Source: Streptomyces niphimycinicus (GTDB taxonomy: Bacteria; Actinomycetota; Actinomycetes; Streptomycetales; Streptomycetaceae). Taken from it: a stretch of DNA of 64,000 nucleotides. Shown in pieces: positions 33,985-42,340 of the stretch. The stretch is taken from NCBI RefSeq assembly GCF_018883605.1, contig NZ_JAHLEM010000038.1, forward strand, positions 26,513-90,512. Direction: 5' to 3'. The position numbers were made by a program, and so were the translations under genes. How positions within the stretch are numbered: the first letter of the stretch is position 1; each line of letters starts with the position of its first letter. Below the pieces are notes generated by a model that was given only the letters and a program-made list of their open reading frames with translations, had not been told where the DNA came from and searched no databases.

Positions 33985-36900
33985 TCAGACGTTGCGGCGG
34001 TACTGGCCGCCGACCTCGAAGAACGCGTCGGTGATCTGCTGCAACGAGCAGACCCGGGCGGCGTCCATGAGGACGGCGAAGACGTTGCGGTCGCTCACCG
34101 CCGCGTCCTTGAGGGCGTCCAGCGCGGCGTGGGCCGTCTCGTGGTGGCGGCCCTGGAAGTCCCGCACCCGCGCCAACTGGGACTGCTTCTCCTCCTCGGT
34201 GGCGCGGGCCAGTTCGATGGCCTCGGGCTCGGCGGTGTCCGCGTGCGGGTTGCGGAAGGTGTTGACGCCGATGATCGGCAGGGTGCCGTCGTGTTTGCGC
34301 TGCTCGTACAGCATCGACTCGTCCTGGATCCGGCCGCGCTGGTAGCCGGTCTCCATCGCGCCGAGCACGCCGCCGCGCTCGCTGATCCGCTCGAACTCCT
34401 CGAGGACGGCCGCCTCCACCAGGTCGGTCAGCTCGTCGATGATGAAGGACCCCTGGAGGGGGTTCTCGTTCATCGCCAGCCCCCACTCGCGGTTGATGAT
34501 GAGCTGGATGGCGAGGGCCCGGCGGACCGAGTCCTCGGTGGGGGTGGTGACCGCCTCGTCGTAGGCGTTGGTGTGCAGGCTGTTGCAGTTGTCGTAGATC
34601 GCGATGAGCGCCTGAAGGGTGGTGCGGATGTCGTTGAAGTCCATCTCCTGGGCGTGCAGCGAGCGGCCGGAGGTCTGGACGTGGTACTTCAGCTTCTGGC
34701 TGCGCTCGTTCGCGCCGTACTTCTCCTTCATCGCCACGGCCCAGATGCGGCGGGCGACCCGGCCGAGGACGGAGTACTCGGGGTCCATGCCGTTGGAGAA
34801 GAAGAACGACAGGTTCGGGGAGAAGTCGTCGATGTGCATGCCCCGGGCGAGGTACGCCTCGACATAGGTGAAGCCGTTGGCCAGGGTGAAGGCGAGCTGG
34901 CTGATGGGATTCGCACCGGCTTCGGCGATGTGATAGCCGGAGATGGACACCGAGTAGAAGTTGCGGACCTTGTTGGCGATGAACCACTCCTGGATGTCCG
35001 CCATCATCCGCAGCGAGAACTCGGTGGAGAACAGGCAGGTGTTCTGGCCCTGGTCCTCCTTGAGGATGTCGGCCTGCACCGTGCCGCGCACGCTTCCCAG
35101 CGCATGAGCGCGCAGTTCGGCCGTCTCCTCGGACGACGGGTCGCGGCCCTCGGCGGTACGGAACCTCTCGATCTGCTGGTCGATCGTGGTGTTGAGGAAG
35201 AACGCCAGGATGGCCGGGGCCGGTCCGTTGATCGTCATGGAGACCGAGGTGGTCGGCGCCACCAGGTCGAAGCCGTCGAAGAGCGTCTTCATGTCCTCCA
35301 GGGTCGCCACCGACACTCCGGAGGTGCCGACCTTGCCGTAGTTGTCGGGGCGCTCGTCCGGGTCCCGGCCGTAGAGGGTGACGGAGTCGAAGGCGGTGGA
35401 CAGCCGGGTGGCCGGCTGGCCCTCGGACAGCAGCTTGAAGCGCCGGTTGGTGCGGAACGGGTCGCCCTCCCCCGCGAACATCCGCGCCGGGTCCTCGCCG
35501 TCGCGCTTGAAGGGGAACACCCCGGCGGTGAACGGGAAGTGGCCGGGCAGGTTCTCCCGGCGCCAGAACCGCACCAGTTCCCCGTGGTCGGTGAAGCGGG
35601 GCAGGGCGACCCGGGGGATCTTGTTGCCGGACAGGGACTCGCGGGTGAGCGTGGTGCGGATCTCCCGGTCCCGTATCTTCACGATCTGCACGTCGCCGGA
35701 GTAGGAGGCCACGACGGCGGGCCAGTTGCCGAGCTGTTCCGCGACCTCGTGCGGGAGTTTCCGGCGGGCGTCCTCGAGCAGCGAGCGCACATTCCCGGCG
35801 TCGGAGCCGGCCTGGACGAGTTCGCCCTCGACCGCCTCCAGGCGCTGCACCCGCCGGGCCGACTCGGCCAGCCGGTCGGTCTCGGCGTGGTAGCCGCGGA
35901 CCAGCTCGCCGATCTCGGCGAGGTAGCGCACCCGCTCGGCGGGAACCACCTGCCGGATGCCGGAGGAGTGGCGCACGTCGACGGGCGCCAGCCTGCCCTC
36001 GGACAGCGGCAGCCCCTTCTCGGCCAGGGTGCCCTTCAGGTGCTGGTACAGCGCGGTGACGCCGTCGTCGTTGAACGTGGCCGCCGAGGAGCCGTACACC
36101 GGCATGTCCTCGGGCCGCATGCCGAACGCCTCGCGGTTGCGCACCAGTTGGCGGCCCACGTCGCGCAGCGCGTCCTTGGCGCCGCGCCGCTCGAACTTGT
36201 TGATCGCCACGACGTCGGCGAAGTCGAGCATGTCGATCTTCTCGAGCTGCGAGGCGGCGCCGAACTCGGGTGTCATCACATACATCGAGGTGTCGACGAA
36301 CGGCACGATCGCCGCGTCGCCCTGGCCGATGCCCGGCGTCTCCACGATCACCAGGTCGAACCCGGCGGCCTTCACCACGTCGATCACGTCCGCCAGGTGC
36401 TCCGGCAGCTCGCGGCTGTTGCGGGTGGCCAGGCTCCGGAAGAACACCCGGTGCCCGTCCAGGGAGTTCATCCGGATCCGGTCACCGAGCAGCGCACCGC
36501 CACCACGGCGGCGGGTCGGGTCGACCGCGATCACCGCGATCCGCAGCTTGTCCTGCTGGTCGACGCGGAACCGGCGCACCAACTCATCGGTGAGCGAGGA
36601 TTTGCCCGAGCCGCCGGTTCCGGTGATGCCGAGCACCGGTGTGATCCGTGCCGCCGCGGCGGTACGGAGCTGGTCCAGGAAGTCCGGGGGCAGCTTGCCG
36701 AGTTCGGCGCCGGTGATGGCGCGGGCGACCGCGAACCGGTCACCGGCGAGTACGGCGGCGGTCTCGGCCGGCCTGCCGTCCCAGAGGTCGAAGTCGCAGT
36801 CCTTCATCACCGAGTTGACCATCCCGGCGAGGCCCATCCGCTGCCCGTCCTCCGGGGAGAAGATGGTCACTCCGCGCTCGCGCAGCCGGCCGATCTCCTC

Positions 36901-37215
36901 GGGCACGATGACGCCGCCGCCACCGCCCACCACACGGACGTGCTCGGCTCCCTGCGCGCGCAGCGACTCCACCAGGTACTCGAAGTACTCCACGTGACCG
37001 CCCTGGTAGGACGAGACCGCGACACCGTGTGCGTCCTCCTCCAGCGCCGCGTCCACCACCTCCCGCACCGACCGGTTGTGACCGAGGTGGATCACCTCCG
37101 CGCCCTGGGACTGGAAGATCCGTCGCATGATGTTGATCGACGCGTCATGCCCGTCGAACAGCGCCGAAGCGGTGACCAGGCGGACGGGGTGCGCAGGACG
37201 GTGCAGATCGCTCAT
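33985..37215 (-). CDS. icmF: Fused isobutyryl-CoA mutase IcmF
   Basis: 1076 residues, the length of the IcmF fusion. Residues 1-140 bind adenosylcobalamin, with Asp21-x-His23 (LFDGHDASIN) supplying the lower cobalt ligand, then VIHLGHNRSV and VVGGGGGVIVPEEIG. Residues 190-420 are a MeaB-like G-protein chaperone (phosphate loop GITGTGGSGKSSLTDE). Residues 560-1076 are the mutase barrel (YGKVGTSGVSVATLEDMKTL; ISGYHIAEAGANPISQLAFT). It interconverts isobutyryl-CoA and n-butyryl-CoA and loads and protects its own B12. The cobalt/B12-riboswitch genes lie about 17 kb to the right. A 12-bp palindrome lies upstream. Confidence 0.96.
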   Translation of the reverse strand: MSDLHRPAHPVRLVTASALFDGHDASINIMRRIFQSQGAEVIHLGHNRSVREVVDAALEEDAHGVAVSSYQGGHVEYFEYLVESLRAQGAEHVRVVGGGGGVIVPEEIGRLRERGVTIFSPEDGQRMGLAGMVNSVMKDCDFDLWDGRPAETAAVLAGDRFAVARAITGAELGKLPPDFLDQLRTAAAARITPVLGITGTGGSGKSSLTDELVRRFRVDQQDKLRIAVIAVDPTRRRGGGALLGDRIRMNSLDGHRVFFRSLATRNSRELPEHLADVIDVVKAAGFDLVIVETPGIGQGDAAIVPFVDTSMYVMTPEFGAASQLEKIDMLDFADVVAINKFERRGAKDALRDVGRQLVRNREAFGMRPEDMPVYGSSAATFNDDGVTALYQHLKGTLAEKGLPLSEGRLAPVDVRHSSGIRQVVPAERVRYLAEIGELVRGYHAETDRLAESARRVQRLEAVEGELVQAGSDAGNVRSLLEDARRKLPHEVAEQLGNWPAVVASYSGDVQIVKIRDREIRTTLTRESLSGNKIPRVALPRFTDHGELVRFWRRENLPGHFPFTAGVFPFKRDGEDPARMFAGEGDPFRTNRRFKLLSEGQPATRLSTAFDSVTLYGRDPDERPDNYGKVGTSGVSVATLEDMKTLFDGFDLVAPTTSVSMTINGPAPAILAFFLNTTIDQQIERFRTAEGRDPSSEETAELRAHALGSVRGTVQADILKEDQGQNTCLFSTEFSLRMMADIQEWFIANKVRNFYSVSISGYHIAEAGANPISQLAFTLANGFTYVEAYLARGMHIDDFSPNLSFFFSNGMDPEYSVLGRVARRIWAVAMKEKYGANERSQKLKYHVQTSGRSLHAQEMDFNDIRTTLQALIAIYDNCNSLHTNAYDEAVTTPTEDSVRRALAIQLIINREWGLAMNENPLQGSFIIDELTDLVEAAVLEEFERISERGGVLGAMETGYQRGRIQDESMLYEQRKHDGTLPIIGVNTFRNPHADTAEPEAIELARATEEEKQSQLARVRDFQGRHHETAHAALDALKDAAVSDRNVFAVLMDAARVCSLQQITDAFFEVGGQYRRNV

Positions 37216-37258
37216 GAGGGCCTTCCCGGACAGCTCAGGGCACTGACTGAAGAGATAG

Positions 37259-37270
37259 TAGGACGTCCTA
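37259..37270. promoter_or_regulatory. Perfect palindrome TAGGACGTCCTA upstream of icmF
   Basis: Self-complementary 12-mer, 43 bases upstream of the icmF ATG, flanked by AGATAG and GTAAAT. Its place and symmetry fit a TetR- or FadR-type operator for an acyl-CoA regulon. No regulator gene is adjacent. Confidence 0.5.
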
Positions 37271-37309
37271 GTAAATCACCGGAGGCGCGGGCGGTGTGAA
37301 GAGCAGCAC

Positions 37310-37752
37310 ATGAGCAGCCCGAACGATCCCGTGCCCTGCGCAACCGGCTGGTCGCCACCGCCCACGCCAGCGGTTTCGTACGGGACGGGCTGCCGCTCAG
37401 CGGCGACGCCGAGTACTGGGGCCGTCTGGCGGCCGATTCGGCTGGTGGCCGGGGTGCGATGTCGTGGAACTGGCCGTGGCCGCGGGAGTTCCCCGCATCA
37501 CCTTCGTCACCCCGGGAGGGCGTCGCCCTCGCCCACCACGCCTCCGGACGGATCACCACCGTGCCCGCCGACCAGGTCGTCGTCGTGGGGGAACGCCGCC
37601 CACGCGCCACCCCGGACTACGCCAACCCCCTGGTACTGACGGTCGGCGACGCCGTGGTTCCGCGACGTGTCGCGCACGCGATCGCCGAGGGGCGGGAAGC
37701 CGCCGTGCGCATCGCCGCCGCCCTACGACACGGTGTGGCTCCCACGCCGTAG
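37310..37752 (+). pseudogene. Condensed remnant of an NADH:flavin oxidoreductase (2,4-dienoyl-CoA reductase/old yellow enzyme type)
   Basis: The family N-terminus ALRNRLVATAHASGFVRDGL, then PLSGDAEYWGRLAA, is read at 37333-37434; the C-terminal FAD/NAD domain pieces CDVVELAVAAGVPRITFVTP (about 37458-37518), then VALAHHASGRITTVPADQVV, and finally GDAVVPRRVAHAIAEGREAA to the stop at 37752 follow in other frames. A normal gene is about 650 codons; here about three quarters is deleted and two frame changes occur. No function is expected. The surviving ends show clearly which family it was. Confidence 0.8.
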
Positions 37753-37788
37753 GAACTCCCGGTTCCCCTCCGGCCCGGCAGCGGGCAT

Positions 37789-38337
37789 TCAGGGCTTGAT
37801 ATGCACGGAAACGGCATACGTCCCGTCGGTGTAGGGATCGCGGGACCATGTCGCGTACCTGGCTTCGAGGGTGAGCCCCGCCGCACGGCAGTGTGCGTCG
37901 TAGTCGTCCAGGGTGTAACCGCGGTCCAGGGCGAAACCCGCGACGAGACGGCCGCCCGGACGCACATGCGCCGCCGCCCCGGCCACCAGGGCCGGTTCCG
38001 TTCCCGGCGGGGTGAACAGCGGGACATTGCCCGCCAGCACCACGACATCGAACGACGACCCCAGGTCGAGGCCGACCAGATCCCGCTGGTACCAGCGGAT
38101 CTCCGGCGCCAGCCGCCGGGCGGTGGCGAGCATCGACGCGTCGGTGTCCACACCCACCACGTCGATCCCGTGCCGGGCCAGTTCGATGGCCACCCGGCCG
38201 GTGCCACAACCCGCGTCGAGGACCGTGGCGGGCCGAAAGGAGCGGACCAGCGCGGCCTCACCGTGGATATCCCCTCCTTCGGCGGCGATGCGGTCGAACC
38301 GCGACTGGTACGCGTCACCGTTCCACGTCATGCTCAT
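37789..38337 (-). CDS. Class I SAM-dependent methyltransferase
   Basis: 182 residues. Motif I VLDAGCGTGRVAIELARHG binds S-adenosylmethionine; the acidic VVGVDTDASML, the motif IV-like SFDVVVLAGNVPLF and VRPGGRLVAGF follow in order. Small size and the MTWNGDAYQSRFDRIAAEG start match the ubiE-like group of unassigned methyltransferases common in actinobacteria. Substrate not indicated by neighbours. It is transcribed away from the sugar dehydrogenase gene. Confidence 0.9.
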   Translation of the reverse strand: MSMTWNGDAYQSRFDRIAAEGGDIHGEAALVRSFRPATVLDAGCGTGRVAIELARHGIDVVGVDTDASMLATARRLAPEIRWYQRDLVGLDLGSSFDVVVLAGNVPLFTPPGTEPALVAGAAAHVRPGGRLVAGFALDRGYTLDDYDAHCRAAGLTLEARYATWSRDPYTDGTYAVSVHIKP

Positions 38338-38430
38338 GCGGCCAGAGTGTCATACGCGCGGTCGCGCGAGACGGTCCGGGCAGGTTGTCCCGCGGTCGTA
38401 CCGCGGCACACTCGACGGGCCAGAAAGTCA

Positions 38431-38448
38431 TCTTGGTCTATACCAAGA
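38431..38448. promoter_or_regulatory. DasR-like (dre) operator
   Basis: TCTTGGT-CTAT-ACCAAGA is an 18-bp inverted repeat whose core TGGTCTATACCA differs by one central base from the DasR consensus core TGGTCTAGACCA as I recall it. It lies about 140 bp upstream of the secreted sugar dehydrogenase and 94 bp upstream of the methyltransferase start. DasR is the N-acetylglucosamine-responsive GntR regulator of streptomycetes; binding here is inferred. Confidence 0.6.
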
Positions 38449-38588
38449 CCGTCCGCCCCAGTATTCTCATCCAAAGCCAGTAGCACACCATCCCCCCACC
38501 CAGGTTGCGCGCCGGCGCGGGCGACACCCCCTGAACCTGCCCAAGCAGCCGGGTGACCTCCCGATTCACCGCCTCCAGGAGGATCACG

Positions 38589-39728
38589 GTGAAAGTTCGC
38601 ACCAGGAGTTCGGCGATCATCGGCACCATCTGCCTCGCCGCTTCCCTCGCCCTGACCACGGCATCCGCCGAGGAGCCCGGCGCGCCGCGGCAGGCAGCGG
38701 CGAAGGTCGCGCTCAAGAACGTGGCCACGGCGCAGAATCCGACCGCCGGCGCCGCCGGCCCCGGAGACACGGTCTGGATTGCCGAACGGCCAGGCACCGT
38801 AAGGGTTTTGGATGATCAGGGGCTGGGGGAACCCGTCCTCGACATCTCCGACGAGACCACCACCGACGGTGAACGCGGCCTGCTGGGTATCGCGTTCGAC
38901 AAGGGATTCGCGCACTTCTACATCTCGTTCACAAACCTCGAAGGCACCAGCACCGTGGACGAGTTCGCCATGCGGGACGGCAAGATCCAGCCGGAGACCC
39001 GGCGCACCGTCCTCACCCAGACGCAGCCGTATTCGAACCACAACGGCGGCGACATCAAGTTCGGCCCCGACGGCTATCTCTACATCGCATTGGGCGACGG
39101 GGGCGCGGGGGGCGATCCGCACGGCAACGGGCAGAACCTCGACACGCTGCTCGGCAAGCTTCTGCGGATCGACCCGAGCGGCGGCGACCCGTACGCGATC
39201 CCGCCGGACAACCCGTTCGTGGACGACCCGAACGCCAGGGACGAGATCTGGGCGTACGGGCTGCGCAACCCGTGGCGGTTCTCCTTCGACGCGGAGACCG
39301 GCGACCTGCTGATCGGTGACGTCGGCCAGAACGACTGGGAGGAGATCGACTGGGCCCCGGCGAACAGCAAGGGTGGCGAGAACTACGGCTGGTCCCAGAT
39401 GGAGGGCACCCATCCGTTCCGTGGCGGCACGGAACCCGCGAACCACGTGCCGCCGGTCCATGAGTACGACCGCAGCAATCTGGGCTGCTCGGTGACCGGC
39501 GGCTATGTCTACCGAGGCAACGCGATCCCGGACCTCAAGGGTCAGTATGTGTTCAGCGACTACTGCGACGGCACCGTCCGCTCTCTGGTCATGGAGAACG
39601 GCAAGGTGACCGGCGTGAACGACCTCGGAGTGGGCGGCGGCGAGGTCATCTCGTTCGTGCAGGGCGGCAGTGGCGAGCTGTATGTGCTCGCCATAGGTGG
39701 CAGCGTCTCCCGCATCGACCCGGCGTAA
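38589..39728 (+). CDS. Secreted PQQ-type (Gdh/sorbosone-like) sugar dehydrogenase
   Basis: 379 residues from the GTG at 38589, placed by a perfect AGGAGG at 38576-38581. A signal peptide (VRTRSSAIIGTICLAASLAL, cleavage after ASA) exports it. The rest is the six-bladed glucose/sorbosone dehydrogenase propeller: DETTTDGERGLLGIAFDKGF, SNHNGGDIKFGPDGYLYIAL, GLRNPWRFSFDAETGDLLIG and GDVGQNDWEEID, with the His and Arg that contact PQQ in soluble glucose dehydrogenase (SNHNGG, GLRNPWR). No PQQ biosynthesis genes are in view. Upstream DasR-like site suggests control by aminosugars. Confidence 0.9.
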   Translation: MKVRTRSSAIIGTICLAASLALTTASAEEPGAPRQAAAKVALKNVATAQNPTAGAAGPGDTVWIAERPGTVRVLDDQGLGEPVLDISDETTTDGERGLLGIAFDKGFAHFYISFTNLEGTSTVDEFAMRDGKIQPETRRTVLTQTQPYSNHNGGDIKFGPDGYLYIALGDGGAGGDPHGNGQNLDTLLGKLLRIDPSGGDPYAIPPDNPFVDDPNARDEIWAYGLRNPWRFSFDAETGDLLIGDVGQNDWEEIDWAPANSKGGENYGWSQMEGTHPFRGGTEPANHVPPVHEYDRSNLGCSVTGGYVYRGNAIPDLKGQYVFSDYCDGTVRSLVMENGKVTGVNDLGVGGGEVISFVQGGSGELYVLAIGGSVSRIDPA

Positions 39729-39811
39729 CGGCTACGGGAAGACGCCGCCGAGCAGCGGGTGCGGCCCTGGGCCGGGGCCTCCGTATGAGGTTCCGGCCCA
39801 AGGGGGGCGGG

Positions 39812-41308
39812 TCAGCCGGTGCCGGCCGCGGCTTCGGGGCGCAGGGCGGCGGTGGTGGCGGGGGCGGGGCTCTCGGCGCGGGTGACGGCGGAGACGGCCA
39901 CCATGACCACGGTGTTGAGGACGAGGGCGATGATGCCGACGTTGAGGTCCTTCACCGCCTGCGGGAGCCCCGGCAGGAGGCTGCCCACCGTGACATCGGA
40001 GAGGGTGACGACGGCGACCGTGGTGACGCCGACGACGATGCCCGCCGCCGCTCCCTGTTTGGTGACGAACCGCCGTGGCGCGAGGCTCGCCAGCAGTGCG
40101 GGGAAGAGCTGGGTGACCAGCGCGTAACCCATGAGCAGCAGCGAGACGATCGAGCTGCCGCCGTTGAAGGTGAAGTAGAGGGAGATCAGGGCGAGGGCGG
40201 GGACGAGCCACTGTGCCAGGCGGCCGATGTGCCGCTCGCTGGTGCCGGGCCGGGCGAGGCGGTAGACGTTCTTCGACAGACAGGTCGCGGAGGTCATGAG
40301 CAGCAGGGATCCGGGGACCAGCGCGGTGAGCAGCCCGGCGCCACCCACGATGCCGACGAACCAGGACGGAAAGGTGGCGGTGGTGATGCGCAGCAGGGAC
40401 AGATCCGCGTCCGCGCCCTTGAGCCCGGGCACGACCAGGATCGCGGTGAAGCCGGCGAAGAAGACGAAGAGCAGGATGAGCTGGTAGAGCGGCATGAAGA
40501 TGGCGTTGCGGCGGAAGACGCGTTCGTTCTGGGCGCTGTAGGAGGCGCTGAACGTGTGCGGCCACATATAGAAGCCGACAGCCGAGAGCAGCACGGTGGA
40601 GGCGAACCACGAGGCGCTCATGCCGCTGGAGGGCAGGGTGAGAAGCTGGGGGTGGGCCTTGTCCACCGCGTGGAACATCTCCCCGACGCCGCCGTAGTAG
40701 TGCAGCGGCAGGTAGATGCCCAGGATGAGGACGACCGCGAGGATGGCGACGTCCTTGAGCACCGATGTCCAGGCCGAGCCGTGGATGCCCGAGATCGTCA
40801 CATAGAGGGTCAGCGCCACTGTGCCGATCACGATGGCCCAGTGGGAGGAGACGCGGCCGTCGGAGGCGACGGACACGATGATCCCCAGCCCTTTGAGCTG
40901 TAGGACGAGATAGGGCACCATCGCGACGACTCCGACGAGGGCCACCAGCGCACCGAGCAGCGGGCTGTCGAATTTGGCGACGAAGAAGTCGGACTGCGAG
41001 ATCAGCCGGTGCTGCTTGGCGTAGCGCCACACGGCCGGGAGCAGCCAGTACGACAGGACGTAGGCAAGTGAGGCGTAACAGAGGATGTAGTACGCGGGCG
41101 CTCCCTTGCCGTAGGCCCATCCCGAGGCGCCCAGGAAGGTGAAGGTCGTGTAGATCTCGCCGGCCAGCAGCAGAAAGACGAAGACCGTCCCGAAGCCGCG
41201 GCCGCCCACCGACCACTGTTCGAGATCCATGGACCTGCCACGGCGGGCGCGCAGTCCCAGGCCCAGGGCGGCGAGCAGGAAGGCGAAGATGACGGCGAGG
41301 GCGATCAT
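39812..41308 (-). CDS. Sodium:solute symporter (SSS family)
   Basis: 498 residues from the ATG at 41308, with about 13 hydrophobic helices (first MIALAVIFAFLLAALGLGL; later SWLVPALALISLYFTFNGG-type segments) and the family sodium-site regions GEIYTTFTFLGASGWAYGKG and GSLLLMTSATCLSKNVYR. Its start overlaps the stop of the DUF3311 gene by four bases; DUF3311-SSS pairs are a recurrent transporter unit. Substrate not readable; because it is divergent from the glyoxylate/allantoate operon and shares its upstream motif, a carboxylate or ureide substrate is likely (inference). Confidence 0.93.
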   Translation of the reverse strand: MIALAVIFAFLLAALGLGLRARRGRSMDLEQWSVGGRGFGTVFVFLLLAGEIYTTFTFLGASGWAYGKGAPAYYILCYASLAYVLSYWLLPAVWRYAKQHRLISQSDFFVAKFDSPLLGALVALVGVVAMVPYLVLQLKGLGIIVSVASDGRVSSHWAIVIGTVALTLYVTISGIHGSAWTSVLKDVAILAVVLILGIYLPLHYYGGVGEMFHAVDKAHPQLLTLPSSGMSASWFASTVLLSAVGFYMWPHTFSASYSAQNERVFRRNAIFMPLYQLILLFVFFAGFTAILVVPGLKGADADLSLLRITTATFPSWFVGIVGGAGLLTALVPGSLLLMTSATCLSKNVYRLARPGTSERHIGRLAQWLVPALALISLYFTFNGGSSIVSLLLMGYALVTQLFPALLASLAPRRFVTKQGAAAGIVVGVTTVAVVTLSDVTVGSLLPGLPQAVKDLNVGIIALVLNTVVMVAVSAVTRAESPAPATTAALRPEAAAGTG

Positions 41309-41505
41309 GAGCTGTGCTCCTCCCGGTTCGCCGGGTCCAGGTGGTAGATGACGGCCATGGTCGCGGAGATCAGCACGACCCACATGACCAGCCAGAAGAG
41401 GTTGAACGGCATACCGAGGACATAGGGCGTCACCCGGTTCGCGATGAAGATTCCCCCGAGGATCCCGAGGAACGGGATCACGCCGAGCAGATGGATGGGT
41501 TTCAC
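41305..41505 (-). CDS. DUF3311 small membrane protein, partner of the SSS transporter
   Basis: 66 residues from the GTG at 41505, with AGGAGG 8 bases upstream. Two hydrophobic helices (PIHLLGVIPFLGILGGIFIA and FNLFWLVMWVVLISATMAVI) and the central NRVTPYVLGMPFN are the DUF3311 hallmarks. It overlaps the symporter gene by four bases and is probably an accessory subunit. Confidence 0.88.
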   Translation of the reverse strand: MKPIHLLGVIPFLGILGGIFIANRVTPYVLGMPFNLFWLVMWVVLISATMAVIYHLDPANREEHSS

Positions 41506-41950
41506 GTCGAGAACCTCCTGGGACGGGCCGTAACTCCACGGATGGGGCGACGCCGTCTGGGGTGGGTGGCACGTCCCACGCGGTGCGCTGGGGACGGGGC
41601 CGTTGGGACGCCGCGCATGGCGTAGAAGAGGCGGCGCCTCGGCGGATCGCCTACTGCCGACCGAGGCCGCGGTGGCAGATGAGATGGGGCCGAAGTGCCT
41701 TTCGCCATGCGGAATTAATTTTTCGATTGGCAGATGTATAGGTCCACCACGAGGGCCTGTCAAGGCTTTGCACGTCCTCGTGCCGCCCGTCCGTCCGGAC
41801 GTCGCCACCCGCGCCGATGAGTCTGCCACCGAAGTGCGGGGCGCGGGGCGCGAGCATCCGGACCGAGCGACGAGCGGGGGTTGTTATTCCGTATTGCAGA
41901 AAATACTATCCACATCGCAGAAGTTCTCCCCCCTCGAGAACGGAGACCCC
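41506..41950. promoter_or_regulatory. Divergent control region of the ureide/glyoxylate operon with TTyCG-N5-CrGAA motifs
   Basis: 445 bases without a gene. Two 15-mers share one inverted-repeat pattern: TTTCGCCATGCGGAA at 41700-41714 and TTCCGTATTGCAGAA at 41887-41901; a half-match ending CGCAGAA is at 41908-41922. The stretch 41700-41750 and 41880-41925 is unusually AT-rich, as expected of promoters. IclR-family regulators of allantoin genes bind sites of this general shape (family knowledge); no regulator gene is adjacent. Confidence 0.6.
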
Positions 41951-42340
41951 ATGGCACGCATGTTCCTCAACGGCCAGGCGATGGAGGGCGGCCCCTTCCA
42001 TCACCATCTGCGCGGAGCCCCCCTCGTGGCCCGGACCCGCACCGCCCCCGGCTATCGCTTGTTCTCGATCCGGGACGTCTGCCCCGGGCTGCTGCCCGAC
42101 CCCGGAGTCGGCACCGCGGTGGAAGGCGAGGTCTACGACGTCCCCGACGAGGTGCTGCGCGACCATCTGCTGCCCACCGAGCCGCCGGAGCTGGAGTTCG
42201 GGATCATCCGGCTCCAGGACGGCTCCTCGTCCTTCTCGATGGTTCTTCGCCGCGGCGAACTGGAGAAGGGCGTTCACCAGGACATCAGCGACTTCGGCGG
42301 CTGGCGTCCGTACCTGAAGACCCTCGGCCGGGAGAACTGA
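41951..42340 (+). CDS. Stand-alone allophanate-hydrolase C-terminal-domain-like protein
   Basis: 129 residues with the gamma-glutamylcyclotransferase-like fold seen at the C-terminus of allophanate hydrolase (AtzF): MARMFLNGQAMEGGPFHHHL, then GYRLFSIRDVCPGLLP, GTAVEGEVYDVPDEVL and GSSSFSMVLRRGEL. In AtzF this domain decarboxylates the intermediate after the amidase step; here it stands alone and leads an operon for glyoxylate made from ureides. Its Glu/His-rich core suggests a small-molecule enzyme of the same kind, substrate unknown. Its stop overlaps the hyi start by one base (TGATG). Confidence 0.8.
   Translation: MARMFLNGQAMEGGPFHHHLRGAPLVARTRTAPGYRLFSIRDVCPGLLPDPGVGTAVEGEVYDVPDEVLRDHLLPTEPPELEFGIIRLQDGSSSFSMVLRRGELEKGVHQDISDFGGWRPYLKTLGREN

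Noticed and set aside
33094..37299. A very long plus-strand open frame (about 1400 codons) opposite icmF
   Set aside because: Its translation is Val/Gly/Glu/Asp/His-biased low-complexity with no family pattern; it is the antisense of a well-conserved gene, a common artefact in high-GC DNA.
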